DNA of 64,000 bases, taken from Amycolatopsis eburnea (GTDB lineage Bacteria > Actinomycetota > Actinomycetes > Mycobacteriales > Pseudonocardiaceae). Every line of letters begins with the position of its first letter. The first letter of the stretch is position 1. The notes under the pieces are model-generated. The model was not told the DNA's origin. It saw only the letters and a list, made by a program, of their open reading frames with translations, and searched no databases. This document shows positions 48,501-56,737 of this stretch, piece after piece. The translations under genes and the position numbers were made by a program. Location of the stretch: contig NZ_RSEC01000033.1 in NCBI RefSeq assembly GCF_003937945.1, positions 124,001 to 188,000 on the forward strand, read 5' to 3'.

Positions 48501-48822
48501 CGTCGCCGCCGCGGTGAAGCTGTACCAGCACGCTGCTCGCGGTGGGCAGCCGGAAGCGATGCTGGCTTTGAGCAGCTACGAGCTGGGGCGCGAAAACCTC
48601 GGGGAAGCCATCAAGTGGGCCGAGCAGGCCTCGCTCCAGCGGCACACCCGGGCCTTCGCGCACACCGCAGGTCTCTACGCCCTCGTCGGCGACGTGGCGC
48701 AGGCGGCCGAGTGGTACCAGCTCGCGGCCGCGATCGGGGATCCCGCCGGTGAGCAGGGGCTGGCCCTGCTCCGCCGGGCCGTTGCCGCCGCGTCGGCCGA
48801 AGCCCCAGGACCACAGCCCTAG
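45517..48822 (+). CDS. Membrane P-loop NTPase with Sel1/TPR repeats
   Basis: 1101 aa from a GTG. Two TM helices (residues ~8-26 and ~44-62). Walker A GPAAAGKT at 139-146 and Walker B VVFLDDLE at 185-192. A helical middle (~200-430) follows. From ~435 to the end come roughly twenty Sel1/TPR-like units with the A..WY..AA..G...A...LG pattern. The layout resembles STAND-type signal proteins with a sensing repeat domain. The cell role is unknown; a sensing scaffold is inference. Its stop overlaps the GNAT stop. Confidence 0.75.
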   Translation: MKRRWGWLAGAVVLLAASVSVVVWGTPFIGSWSAKTRDVVEAFSWVFAIGTPVVAVAVWAGQGIRGPRRKPPGLSGRALHLVSGALPTPRHTTLGQLRVKRAIASPSGADRHAPPHLPRDLEHALDEQLRRGGAVLLHGPAAAGKTRTAAEALRRVFPDRPLLIPADGPRLRELAELDLVPGDCVVFLDDLERFLVPGGLDLALLQRLDPAVVVLATLRDDELARFTQASRLAAGEPAAGGIPLAAADLLDQITDERRIPVARELTDGERERARQLARRDRRIAQALAAREGFAEYLAAGTAMVARWTVGEGPLFQVGSALITAAVECRRAGVQEPLPLELLAALAREFVDPAWRDRGDLPPAGEAAAWASRPVLQASSCLQPYRDGTLMAMDYLVDHADRGGPPGHGREVPDAVWDAVLDDPAPDRAYAVGVTAYLRGRRDVAERAFRAAAEDGHLAGMTAFGVLCHHDERAGEAEKWWQEAAARGHTSAMVNLGVVHDKRAERETALAWWHRAAGLGDPEAVYRLGCVDEEAGNAAAAEERFRAAAEHGEPRAFSRLGELYRRAGRLDEALGMFRESFRLGQPFAAFCVAFVHEEKDELREAAKWFAIAAELKTPHARTRLATVLLKLGEESRAEAAFREAAEDGDGEALAWLAGQADDDAEADRLYREAAEKGFRSAMTITAIRLFARGDATGAEHWYRTAAVDGEPAAMAALGSLLHTSGRYTEAEKWYRRVIEAQLEAEPRAAGLEDLVMGGCVVNLSKILRRRGKQAESEAVLRRGAAAGLPVAMTHLAAQLVKDRQKTEAKEWYTRAAEAGEVDALVVLGELALEEDDPAAAEKWFTLAAAQSDVDALVNLAVFRRYAGDTEGMKEFLRLAADLGDPDAMVELGRAADAEQDESQAELWYTRAAEHGDVPAMSLLARRALARNDPDRAMSWFTRAAEAGSAEAAYDCGNILLGQEKPAEAALWWKRAAAGGNLLATTNLGVWLEKQGDVAAAVKLYQHAARGGQPEAMLALSSYELGRENLGEAIKWAEQASLQRHTRAFAHTAGLYALVGDVAQAAEWYQLAAAIGDPAGEQGLALLRRAVAAASAEAPGPQP

Positions 48823-49265
48823 CTGAGCGCCTTCTCGTAGCAGACCGACTCGGGGTCGCTTTCGTGCGGCGGGAAGTTCGGCACCCGCCGGTACCCCGCC
48901 CGCTCGTACAAGCGCATCGCCGCCGGCTGGCGGACTCCGGTTTCCAGGCGGAGGCGGTGCGCACCCTGGTGGCGGGCGAGGCGTTCGGACTCCGCGACCA
49001 GCGCGCCCGAGACGCCGGTGCCGCGCGCGTCCGGGGCGACGAACATGCGCTTCAGCTCGGACAGGCCCGGCTCGACCGGTTCGACCGCGCAGCAGCCGAT
49101 CGCGCGGGGCCCGTCGCGGGCCAGGAGGTACCGGCTGGCCGGGCCCAGCGGGCGGGGCTGGGCGTCCGGGGGCAGGTCGTAGACCACGATCAGCTCGGCC
49201 GTCATCGCCGTCATCAAGGCGAGCAGCAACCCGTCGTCGGCCGGGCACTCCGCGACGGTGGCCAC
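48819..49265 (-). CDS. GNAT-family N-acetyltransferase
   Basis: 148 aa from GTG 49265. LKRMFVAPDARGTGVSGALVAESERLARHQGAHRLRLETG is the acetyl-CoA binding core (R/Q-x-x-G-x-G/A: ARGTGVSGAL), then MRLYERAGYRRV. The GTG lies just after the stop of the LigD-polymerase gene, so it probably belongs to the NHEJ operon. Substrate unknown. Confidence 0.82.
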   Translation of the reverse strand: MATVAECPADDGLLLALMTAMTAELIVVYDLPPDAQPRPLGPASRYLLARDGPRAIGCCAVEPVEPGLSELKRMFVAPDARGTGVSGALVAESERLARHQGAHRLRLETGVRQPAAMRLYERAGYRRVPNFPPHESDPESVCYEKALS

Positions 49266-49266
49266 T

Positions 49267-50271
49267 TCACGCCTTCTTCGCGCGGCTCGGCGCCACCCGC
49301 GGCGGCTCGTTGGGCATCTTCGGGTAGACCGGCGGCCACGGCGCGTCCATCAGGCCGTTCGCCATGTCCGCTTCGGACATCGCGAGCAGCGGCTCGATCG
49401 ACTGCGGCCGCTCCCCCGCGCCGGCCCACGGGTCGCCGCGTCCGGCCACCCGGGCGGGCACCGTGCTCAAGGTGAGCGTGTCCGGCTCCACCGTGTCCAG
49501 TTCGTCCCAGCCGATCGGCGTCGACACCTGGCCGCCCACCCGCGGCCGCACGCACCAGGCGCCGAACACGGTCTTGTGCGGCGCGTTCTGGTTGAAGTCG
49601 ACGAACACGCGCGAGCCGCGTTCCTCCTTCCACCACTGCGCGGTGATCTTCTCCGGGTGACGGCGTTCGAGCGCCCGGGCCAGCGCGACCGCCGCGGCGC
49701 GCACCTGGAAGCTGTCCCAGCGCGGTTCGAGCAGCACGTACAGGTGCAGGCCCCGCGAACCCGACGTCTTCAGGTGGCCTTCGATGCCGTGCTCGGCCAG
49801 GAACTCCCGGGTCAGCACCGCCGCCTCGCGCAGCTCGTCGAAGCCGATGCCGGGCGACGGGTCGAGGTCGACGCGCAGCTCGTCGGTGACCTCCGGGGTG
49901 CCCGCGCGGTACGGCCAGACGTGGAAGCCGAGGCAGCCGAGGTTCACCGCCCACAGGATGTGCGCGAGGTCCTTCGCCACCAGCGCGTCGCTCGTCGTGC
50001 CGTTCGGCGTCGAGACGACGGTGGTGCTCAGCCACGGCGGTGCGCCCTTGGGCACGCGCTTCTGGAACCAGTTCTTGCCACCCGCGCCGTCCGGGTAGCG
50101 CTCCAGCAGCAGCGGGCGCCCGCCGAGCCGGGCCAGCAGCGGCTCCGAGATCGCGCGGTAGTACTCGACGAGGTCGAGCTTCGTCTCGCCGCGCTCCGGG
50201 AAGTAGACCTTGTCCGGGCTGCTGATCTTGACCTCGACGCCGTCGACGTCGAGCAGCACGGCCTCGCTCAT
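49267..50271 (-). CDS. LigD-type DNA polymerase (NHEJ primase-polymerase)
   Basis: 334 aa from ATG 50271, which overlaps the ligase stop (ATGA). ISSPDKVYFPERGETKLDLVEYY is the domain opening; catalytic D135 and D137 lie in VDLDPSPG; later VFVDFNQNAPHKTVFGAWCVRP. It extends or gap-fills broken ends with ribonucleotides or dNTPs before sealing. A second polymerase copy is the C-terminal half of the protein at 3264-4835. Confidence 0.9.
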   Translation of the reverse strand: MSEAVLLDVDGVEVKISSPDKVYFPERGETKLDLVEYYRAISEPLLARLGGRPLLLERYPDGAGGKNWFQKRVPKGAPPWLSTTVVSTPNGTTSDALVAKDLAHILWAVNLGCLGFHVWPYRAGTPEVTDELRVDLDPSPGIGFDELREAAVLTREFLAEHGIEGHLKTSGSRGLHLYVLLEPRWDSFQVRAAAVALARALERRHPEKITAQWWKEERGSRVFVDFNQNAPHKTVFGAWCVRPRVGGQVSTPIGWDELDTVEPDTLTLSTVPARVAGRGDPWAGAGERPQSIEPLLAMSEADMANGLMDAPWPPVYPKMPNEPPRVAPSRAKKA

Positions 50272-51347
50272 CGCGCCTCCCCGAACAGCTTGGCGAGCTC
50301 GGCGGGCGGCGCCTCGTCGAGCTGGGCGTACGTGCAGGACTCCGGGGTGCGGTCGGGCCGGAACCGGACCAGCCGCCCGCCGTGGCGGAACCGGCCACCC
50401 TGCAGGTGCTCGTAGCGGACCTCCGCCACCCACTCGGGCCGCAGCGGCTCCCAGGAGAGGTCCTTCTGCGGTGCCCAGCGGCTCATCGCGCCCGGCTGCC
50501 TGCCGGCCGGGGGCTCGTACTCGGCCCACGACCGCCACGGGTGCCCTTCCAGCGCGTTCTCCCGCAGCGGCGCCAGCTCGTCGACCAGCTCCGCCCGCCG
50601 CACCTTGGTGAAGCTGCTCGCCACCCCGACGTGGTGCAGCACCCCTTCGTCGTCGAACAGCCCCAGCAGCAGCGAGCCGACCCCGGCGCCGTCCTTGTGC
50701 CAGCGGAACCCGGTCACGACGCAGTCGGCCGTGCGCTCGTGCTTGACCTTCAGCATCACCCGCTTGTCCTGCTCGTACGGCAGGTCCGCGGGCTTGGCCA
50801 TGACCCCGTCGAAACCCGCGCCCTCGAACCGGGTGAACCAGTCCTCGGCCTGGGCCGGGTCGTCGCTCAGCGGGGTCAGGTGGACGCGCTGGAGGCCTTC
50901 GGCGTCGGTGCGGAGGATGCTTTCCAGCTGCTTGCGCCGCTCGCGGAAGGGCACCTCGGTGAGGTCGGTGTCGCCGAGGGCGAGCAGGTCGAACGCGACG
51001 AAGCTGGCCGGCGTCTCCTCGGCGAGCTTGCGCACGCGCGAGGCCGCCGGGTGCAGCCGCAGCTGCAGCGCCTCGAAGTCGAGCCCCGCGGGCGTGACCA
51101 GCACGATCTCGCCGTCCACGACGCAGCGGGGCGGCAGCGCGGCGGCCAGCAGCTCGACCAGCTCCGGGAAGTAGCGGGTCAGCGGGCGGTCGTTGCGCGA
51201 CCCCAGCTCGACCTCGTCGCCGTCGCGGAACACGACGCAGCGGAAGCCGTCCCACTTGGGCTCGTACAGCAGCCCCGGGTCACGAGGCACCTCGTGCACG
51301 GCTTTCGCGAGCATCGGCCGCACCGGCGGCATCACGGGCAAGTCCAC
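50268..51347 (-). CDS. ATP-dependent DNA ligase (LigD ligase domain)
   Basis: 359 aa from GTG 51347. The nucleophile is K31 in EPKWDGFR; downstream motifs include DGEIVLV (III), FVAFDLLAL (IIIa) and EGVMAKP-like GFDGVMAKP (IV) with MLKVKHERTADCVVTGF (V). The C-terminal OB domain ends near YEHLQGGRFRHGGRLVRFRPD. It seals ends during NHEJ together with the translationally coupled polymerase. TAAGCT on the minus strand ends 6 nt before the GTG. Confidence 0.9.
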   Translation of the reverse strand: MDLPVMPPVRPMLAKAVHEVPRDPGLLYEPKWDGFRCVVFRDGDEVELGSRNDRPLTRYFPELVELLAAALPPRCVVDGEIVLVTPAGLDFEALQLRLHPAASRVRKLAEETPASFVAFDLLALGDTDLTEVPFRERRKQLESILRTDAEGLQRVHLTPLSDDPAQAEDWFTRFEGAGFDGVMAKPADLPYEQDKRVMLKVKHERTADCVVTGFRWHKDGAGVGSLLLGLFDDEGVLHHVGVASSFTKVRRAELVDELAPLRENALEGHPWRSWAEYEPPAGRQPGAMSRWAPQKDLSWEPLRPEWVAEVRYEHLQGGRFRHGGRLVRFRPDRTPESCTYAQLDEAPPAELAKLFGEAR

Positions 51348-51401
51348 TGCGCGAGCTTAAAACACGGGTACGACATTTCTGGGCGTGATACACACTGACT
51401 C

Positions 51402-51908
51402 GTGACCACCGAACGCCCCGCACCGCCCCTGACCGGGGGCGAGCGCGAAATGCTCCGCACGTTCCTCGACTTCCACCGCGCCACCCTCGCGATGAAGTGC
51501 GACGGACTGTCCGACGAGGACCTCCGCCGCGCCGCCAGCCCGCCGTCGACGCTGTCGCTGCTCGGGCTCGTCCGGCACATGGCCGAAGTGGAGCGCACGT
51601 GGTTCCGGCGGGTGATCAACGCCGAAGACATCCCCCTGCGGTGGTCGGCCGAAGGCGACTTCCAGGCCGCCTACGACGCGAGTTCCTCCACGCGCGCGGA
51701 AGCCTTCGCGGCGTGGCAGGAAGAAGTGGAGCACTCGCGCAAGATCGAAGAAGCGGCCGAGTCCCTCGACGTCACCGGCCACCAGCCGCGCTGGGGCGAG
51801 GACGTGTCGCTGCGGCTGGTGATGCTGCACATGATCCACGAATACGCCCGGCACAACGGCCACGCGGACTTCATCCGGGAAGCGATCGACGGCGTCACGG
51901 GGGCCTAG
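51402..51908 (+). CDS. DinB/DUF664-family protein
   Basis: 168 aa from GTG 51402. LSLLGLVRHMAEVERTWFRRVINAED and VMLHMIHEYARHNGHADFIREAIDG are the typical DinB-like four-helix metal site (His in RHMAEVE, HxxxH-type EYARHNGH). The family binds divalent metal and may be thiol-dependent transferases or hydrolases. Its TAG overlaps the next GTG (TAGTG), so the two genes are coupled. Confidence 0.85.
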   Translation: MTTERPAPPLTGGEREMLRTFLDFHRATLAMKCDGLSDEDLRRAASPPSTLSLLGLVRHMAEVERTWFRRVINAEDIPLRWSAEGDFQAAYDASSSTRAEAFAAWQEEVEHSRKIEEAAESLDVTGHQPRWGEDVSLRLVMLHMIHEYARHNGHADFIREAIDGVTGA

Positions 51909-52831
51909 TGGACGTGCTCGCGTGGCTGCTCGACTCGGACCCGGCCCTGCGCTGGCAAGTCGAGCGGGACCTCGCGGGCGCCCCACCGGAAGTCTGGGAA
52001 GCGACGCGCGCCCGGGTCGCGTCGGAGGGGTTCGGCGCGCGGCTGCTCGCGGCGCAGGACCCGGACGGCCGCTGGGCGGGCGGCGCGTTCTTCCCGGCCG
52101 GCTTCCGCGGCGACGAGCCCCAGCCGTGGACGGCGACGACGTGGTCGTTGAACGCCCTGCGCGAGTGGGGTCTCGACGCCGCGGTACTGGGTGACACGGC
52201 CGGGCGGCTGGCCGCGAACTGCCGCTGGGAGTACGACGACCTGCCCTACTGGGACGGCGAAGTCGACTGCTGCATCAACGCCTGGACCCTGGCCAACGGG
52301 GTGTGGCTCGGCGCGGACGTCGCCGGGATCGCGGACTGGTTCGCCACCCACCGCCTCCCGGACGGCGGCTGGAACTGCGAGTGGGTCGAGGGCTCGACGC
52401 GCTCGTCCGTCCACTCGACACTCAATTCCCTCAAAGGCTTGCTGGCGCACGAGAAGGCGACCGGAGGCACGGCGGAAACGCGCGAAGCCCGCCGCGGCGG
52501 CGAGGAGTACCTGCTGGAACGCGGGCTGTTCCGGCGGTTGTCGACGGGGGCGGAGCTGGCGCCGTGGGTGCGTGAGTTCGGCTACCCGATGCGCTGGCAC
52601 TACGACGTCCTCAACGCGGCTTCGTACTTTCGCGACGCCGGACGGCGCGACGAGCGGATGGCGGCGGCGATCGAGCTGATCCGCGCGGCCCGGCAGCCGG
52701 ACGGGACGTGGCTGCAGCAGCGGACCGACACCGGGCGCGTGTGGTTCCCGGTGGACGTCCCGGCCGGCGAGCCGTCGAAGTGGCTGACGTTCTTCGCGAC
52801 GCGTGTCCTGGACTGGTGGGACGCCCGCTGA
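51908..52831 (+). CDS. Terpene-cyclase/prenyltransferase-fold (alpha-alpha barrel) protein
   Basis: 307 aa from GTG 51908. Repeats of the QW-like type are visible: LLAAQDPDGRWAGGAFF, THRLPDGGWNCEW and RAARQPDGTWLQQ. The W.ATTWSLNALREWG helices are typical of squalene-hopene-cyclase-like proteins, but the length is about half and no DXDD motif is present, so a cyclase is unlikely; prenyltransferase or peptide/lipid-binding function is more open. Coupled to the DinB-like gene. Confidence 0.65.
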   Translation: MDVLAWLLDSDPALRWQVERDLAGAPPEVWEATRARVASEGFGARLLAAQDPDGRWAGGAFFPAGFRGDEPQPWTATTWSLNALREWGLDAAVLGDTAGRLAANCRWEYDDLPYWDGEVDCCINAWTLANGVWLGADVAGIADWFATHRLPDGGWNCEWVEGSTRSSVHSTLNSLKGLLAHEKATGGTAETREARRGGEEYLLERGLFRRLSTGAELAPWVREFGYPMRWHYDVLNAASYFRDAGRRDERMAAAIELIRAARQPDGTWLQQRTDTGRVWFPVDVPAGEPSKWLTFFATRVLDWWDAR

Positions 52832-52858
52832 AGCTCCGCGGCAAGCGCCCCAATGGCG

Positions 52859-52944
52859 GCCGCGTCGAGTGGCGCCGGGCGGCCCTGCGGTGTCTTGAAT
52901 GAGTCATTCAGGACCTCCGAAGACCTTAATGAGTCATTCAAGAC
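52859..52944. repeat. Partial inverted copy of the 109-bp repeat family
   Basis: The GTCTTGAATGAGTCATTCAGGACCT word and its mirror recur, with the flank GGCCCTGCGGTG matching copy 1 when read on the other strand. It lies in a 186-bp gap between convergent genes. Confidence 0.75.
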
Positions 52945-53017
52945 GCGAGCGCAGCCGCAGCCGACCGGCCACCTTGGGGCGCTCGGCGCGAAAGCCCGGT
53001 GACCACTTCACGCAGCG

Positions 53018-54187
53018 CTAAAGCTCCGCGAGCACGAGCCCACTGCGCGGCTTCGGCGTGAAGTACGTGGCCTTGCGCGGCATCCGCCGCCCCGCCGCGT
53101 GCACCGCGAGGACGTCCGCGTGGCTGACCGGGGCCAGCAGCACCACCGCGTCGGCGTCCGCTGGCACCGGGCGGCCTTCCGGCAGCGGGTGCATGCACGG
53201 TCCGTCCGGGTCGATCCCGAGCGCCTCGGCGAACAGCACCCGCTCGACGATCTCGTGGTCGATCACCGGGGCCGGCACGTCGGGCTTCGGCAGCACGACG
53301 CGCAGCACCGCCGTGCCCGCGCGCACCACCGCCTCGCCGGTGACCGGGACGGCGTGCTCGTCGTAGCGCACGTCGAGGCCCGCCGCCGACCAGCGGGACA
53401 CCAGGTCCTCCGGGCCGAAGCCGGTGCCGGTGAGGACCCGGTGGATCGCGCCGATCCGCAGTTCCGGGCCCGCGGTGACCAGGGCGAGCAGGCCGCCGTG
53501 CCCGGCCGCCGCGGCCGCGGCCACGCGGTGGTTGCCGTCGGCGACCAGCAGTTCCGCGGCGCCGGCCGCGGCGAGCAGGCGGTGCTGCAGCGGTCCGGCG
53601 GGGACCACCCACAGGTCGTGCCGCCGCCCGGCGGCGTCCGAAGTGGACAGATCGGGCAGGCCGAGCGCGCCGCACGCGCGGGCGACCTCGGCGGTCAGCA
53701 GGTCGCCGCCGGCGGCCGGGACGAGCAGGGCCGCGCTGGTCGCGCAGCCGAGCCCGGCGAGCACGGCCGCCCGCTCGGTCACGACGTCGGGGTAGACGTC
53801 CTCGGTGTGCCGGACCCGCGCGGTGCCGTCGTCGGTCACCGCGGCCGGGTCGACCAGGCAGAGCAGGCCGAGCGCGACGCCGTCGGGCCCTTCGATCCGG
53901 TACGGCGCGACGACTTCGCGCACCGGCCGGTACGACCGCTTGCGGAGCCGTTCGAGCGCCGCGCGGGCGACCGGGACGGCGGCGGCCAGGTCGAGGCCCC
54001 GCGCCAGCGCCGCGGGCGTGCGCGCGGGGTGCTGCACGGCCAGCAGGGTGTCGCCGGCCCCGGGCGCGGCCAGCGCGTCGATCACCCGGTCGGGCTCGGC
54101 GAACTCGTCGACGTCGGGGCCGGGGACCGCGTCGCGGACCACCCAGCCCCGCCCGATCGGCCGGATCCAGTCGCTCACCCCTCCCAT
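53018..54187 (-). CDS. DUF1015-family protein
   Basis: 389 aa. VADGNHRVAAAAA corresponds to the family's 'ADGHHR' motif, and MPRKATYFTPKPRSGLVL to 'MP.KSTYFYPKP.SGL'. VYPDVVTERAAVLAGL and PCMHPLPEGRPVP are other conserved parts. Some relatives phosphorylate serine, but the activity here is unproven. The start is ATG 54187; a GTG at 54178 after GGGAGG is an alternative. Confidence 0.8.
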   Translation of the reverse strand: MGGVSDWIRPIGRGWVVRDAVPGPDVDEFAEPDRVIDALAAPGAGDTLLAVQHPARTPAALARGLDLAAAVPVARAALERLRKRSYRPVREVVAPYRIEGPDGVALGLLCLVDPAAVTDDGTARVRHTEDVYPDVVTERAAVLAGLGCATSAALLVPAAGGDLLTAEVARACGALGLPDLSTSDAAGRRHDLWVVPAGPLQHRLLAAAGAAELLVADGNHRVAAAAAAGHGGLLALVTAGPELRIGAIHRVLTGTGFGPEDLVSRWSAAGLDVRYDEHAVPVTGEAVVRAGTAVLRVVLPKPDVPAPVIDHEIVERVLFAEALGIDPDGPCMHPLPEGRPVPADADAVVLLAPVSHADVLAVHAAGRRMPRKATYFTPKPRSGLVLAEL

Positions 54188-54303
54188 CTTGCGCGATGAG
54201 CGCGGCGACGGAAATTCGCTGGGGTGCGGTGCCTCCCGGTGGAATGCTTAGGACTGCAAAGTAGTTGACCCCGGACATGACCGCCCCGAGGAGCAGCCCG
54301 CCG

Positions 54304-55818
54304 ATGACGACAACCGCCGCCACCAGCGTCAAGGGGGTCGGCTTCCGTTCGGAACGCGGCCCGGTGCTGGTCGCCGTCATGCTCAGCACCGCGCTGGTCG
54401 CGCTGGACAGCACGATCATCGCGACCGCGGTGCCGTCGGTGGTGCGCGACCTCGGCGGGTTTTCGCAATTCCCGTGGCTGTTCTCGATCTACCTGCTGAC
54501 CCAGGCCGTCACGGTGCCGCTCTACGGCAAGTTCGCCGACGTCCTCGGCCGCCGCCCGGTGATGTTCTTCGGGATCGCGGCGTTCCTCGTCGGCTCGGTG
54601 CTGTGCGGCGCCGCGTGGAGCATGCCGGTGCTGATCGCCGCCCGCGCGGTGCAGGGCATCGGCGCCGGTGCGATCCAGCCGATGTCGATGACGATCATCG
54701 GCGACCTCTACACGGTGGAGGAACGCGCCAGGGTCCAGGGCTACGTCGCCAGCGTCTGGGGCGTCGCGTCGGTGGTCGGCCCGACCCTCGGCGGCGTGTT
54801 CGCCGAGTACCTGGACTGGCGGTGGATCTTCTTCATCAACCTGCCGCTCGGCGCGATCGCCGCGCTGATGCTGCACCGCAACTTCGCCGAGCGCGTCGAG
54901 CGCAAGCCGCACAAGGTCGACTACACCGGCGCCGCGCTGCTCACCATCGGCTGCTCGCTGGTGATCCTGGGCCTGCTGGAAGGCGGCGTCGCGTGGGCGT
55001 GGGGCTCGCTGCCGAGCGTGGCGATCTTCGTCGTGGGCGCGGCGCTGCTGGTGGCGTTCGTGCTGGTGGAGAAGCGCGCGGCCGAGCCGGTGCTGCCGCT
55101 GTGGGTGTTCACCCGGCGGATCCTGGTCGGCGGCAACCTGGTCGCGGTCGTGGTCGGCGCGGTCCTGATGGGCCTGACGTCGTACCTGCCGACGTACGCG
55201 CAGGGCGTGCTCGGCGCGGGCGCGCTGGTGGCCGGGTTCGCGGTGGCGGCGCTGACGGTCGGCTGGCCGATCTCGGCGTCCCTGGCGGGCAAGATCTACC
55301 TGCGCATCGGCTTCCGCGACACGGCGCTGATCGGCAGCGTGTTCATCATCGCCGGCGGCGTGCTGGTGGCCACGCTCGGCGCGACGTCGTCGATCTGGTC
55401 GGCCGCGATCGCGGCGTTCGTCCTCGGCATCGGCCTCGGCCTGGCCGCGAGCCCGACGCTGGTGGCGATCCAGTCCGTCGTCGGCTGGGACCGCCGCGGC
55501 GTGGTCACCGCGACGAACCTGTTCAGCCGCTCGCTGGGCAGCGCGGTCGGCGCCGCGGTGTTCGGCGCGATCGCCAACGCCACGCTGGCCTCGCGGTTCG
55601 CGAACCCGCCTGCGGAGGTCGCGGGCAAGCTGCCGCCGTCGGTGGACGCGACGAGCCTGGTGCTGGGCGGCCACGCCGACTCCCCGGTCGCGACGTTCGT
55701 CCGGGGCGCGCTGAACGACGCGACGCAGTACGTGTTCGTCGGCCTGCTGGCGGTGGCGGTGCTGTCGGTGCTGGCGCTGCTGCTGATGCCGCGCAAGACC
55801 GAGCAGCTGGAGTTCTAA
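54304..55818 (+). CDS. MFS multidrug exporter, DHA2 14-TM
   Basis: 504 aa from ATG 54304 (GAGGAG about 10 nt upstream; ATG 54277 is an alternative). LVALDSTIIATAVPSVVRDLGG is the DHA2 motif D1, LYGKFADVLGRRPVMFFG motif A, and ASVVGPTLGGVFAEYLDWRWIFFINLP motif C. It exports hydrophobic drugs. Its stop overlaps the convergent cupin stop. Confidence 0.88.
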   Translation: MTTTAATSVKGVGFRSERGPVLVAVMLSTALVALDSTIIATAVPSVVRDLGGFSQFPWLFSIYLLTQAVTVPLYGKFADVLGRRPVMFFGIAAFLVGSVLCGAAWSMPVLIAARAVQGIGAGAIQPMSMTIIGDLYTVEERARVQGYVASVWGVASVVGPTLGGVFAEYLDWRWIFFINLPLGAIAALMLHRNFAERVERKPHKVDYTGAALLTIGCSLVILGLLEGGVAWAWGSLPSVAIFVVGAALLVAFVLVEKRAAEPVLPLWVFTRRILVGGNLVAVVVGAVLMGLTSYLPTYAQGVLGAGALVAGFAVAALTVGWPISASLAGKIYLRIGFRDTALIGSVFIIAGGVLVATLGATSSIWSAAIAAFVLGIGLGLAASPTLVAIQSVVGWDRRGVVTATNLFSRSLGSAVGAAVFGAIANATLASRFANPPAEVAGKLPPSVDATSLVLGGHADSPVATFVRGALNDATQYVFVGLLAVAVLSVLALLLMPRKTEQLEF

Positions 55819-56156
55819 GCGTCGGGGAAGACGAGTTCGGCGGTCATCCCGTCGGCGAGCAGGAAGTAGCCGAGGAACGTCACGCCGTCGTCGCGCGCGT
55901 CGAACCGGGCGATCCGGACGCCTTCCGGCTCGTAGAAGACGTCTCCCGGCCCGAGCACGGTCTCCGGGCCGCCCTCGATCTGGTAGACGGCCGAGCCCGT
56001 TTCGATGCTGCCGAAGACGGGTCCGTTGTGGACGTGCAGCCCGGCGGCGTGGCCGGGGGCGATGGTGATCCGCCGGATCTCGACCCGCGAAGTCGCCAGC
56101 GGGGCCGGCAGTTCCTGGTCGAGGACGATCACGCGGCTCAGCGGTTCGGTCGGCAC
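55815..56156 (-). CDS. Cupin-domain protein
   Basis: 113 aa from GTG 56156 with AAGGGGA upstream. RITIAPGHAAGLHVHNGPVFGSIETGSAVYQIEGGPETVLGPGDVFYEPEG gives cupin motifs 1 (GxxxHxHxxP-like) and 2 (GDxxxxPxG). Downstream of the TetR gene after 11 bp, so probably one operon. Likely small-molecule binding or oxygenase; substrate unknown. Confidence 0.8.
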   Translation of the reverse strand: MPTEPLSRVIVLDQELPAPLATSRVEIRRITIAPGHAAGLHVHNGPVFGSIETGSAVYQIEGGPETVLGPGDVFYEPEGVRIARFDARDDGVTFLGYFLLADGMTAELVFPDA

Positions 56157-56167
56157 GGCATTCCCCT

Positions 56168-56707
56168 TCAGCGGGTCTTCAGCAGCGCGAGGATCCCCTC
56201 GATCGCCTGCTCGAACGGCTCGGTGCGGTCCGCGGCCCTGGCGAGGACGTAGCCGCCCTGCAGGGTCGCGACGATGGCGGCCGCGGTGGCCGCCGGGTCG
56301 AGCCCGCCGTCGTCCTCCGCGACGACTTCGGCGAGCCGGGTGCGCAGCCAGGAGAACGTCTCTTCGACCGGCGCCCGGAGCGCGGGCGCGGCCATGACGT
56401 CCGGGTCCTGTGTCAGCCGCCCGACCGGGCAGCCCCGCAGGACGTCGCGCTCACGGCGGAGGTACGCCGCGATGCGTTCGCGCCCGGTGCCGGGCCCGGA
56501 CAACTGCGCTTCGGCGGCCGCGCGCAGCTCCTCGGCGGTGCGGTCGATGGCCGCGCGTGCCAGCTCCTCCTTGCCGGAGAAGTGGTGGTACATGCTGCCC
56601 TGGCCGGCGCCGGCGAGCTGCTGGATGGTCTTCGGGCTGGTCCCGACGTACCCGCGCTCCCACAACAGGGTGCGGGTGCTCTCGATGAGGCGCTCCCTCG
56701 TGTCCAC
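56168..56707 (-). CDS. TetR-family transcriptional regulator
   Basis: 179 aa from GTG 56707. The N-terminal helix-turn-helix TRERLIESTRTLLWERGYVGTSPKTIQQLAGAGQGSMYHHFSGKEEL is a clear TetR domain. TACACT (plus-strand AGTGTA 56715-56720) ends 7 nt before the GTG. It probably represses itself and the cupin through the operator at 56717-56736. Confidence 0.9.
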   Translation of the reverse strand: MDTRERLIESTRTLLWERGYVGTSPKTIQQLAGAGQGSMYHHFSGKEELARAAIDRTAEELRAAAEAQLSGPGTGRERIAAYLRRERDVLRGCPVGRLTQDPDVMAAPALRAPVEETFSWLRTRLAEVVAEDDGGLDPAATAAAIVATLQGGYVLARAADRTEPFEQAIEGILALLKTR

Positions 56708-56716
56708 GCAGCCGAG

Positions 56717-56736
56717 TGTACATACCAGTAGGTACA
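56717..56736 (-). promoter_or_regulatory. TetR-type operator TGTACATACCAGTAGGTACA
   Basis: An imperfect palindrome with outer arms TGTAC/GTACA. It overlaps the -10 box of the tetR-like gene by four bases, so bound regulator would block transcription. Confidence 0.65.
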
Positions 56737-56737
56737 G

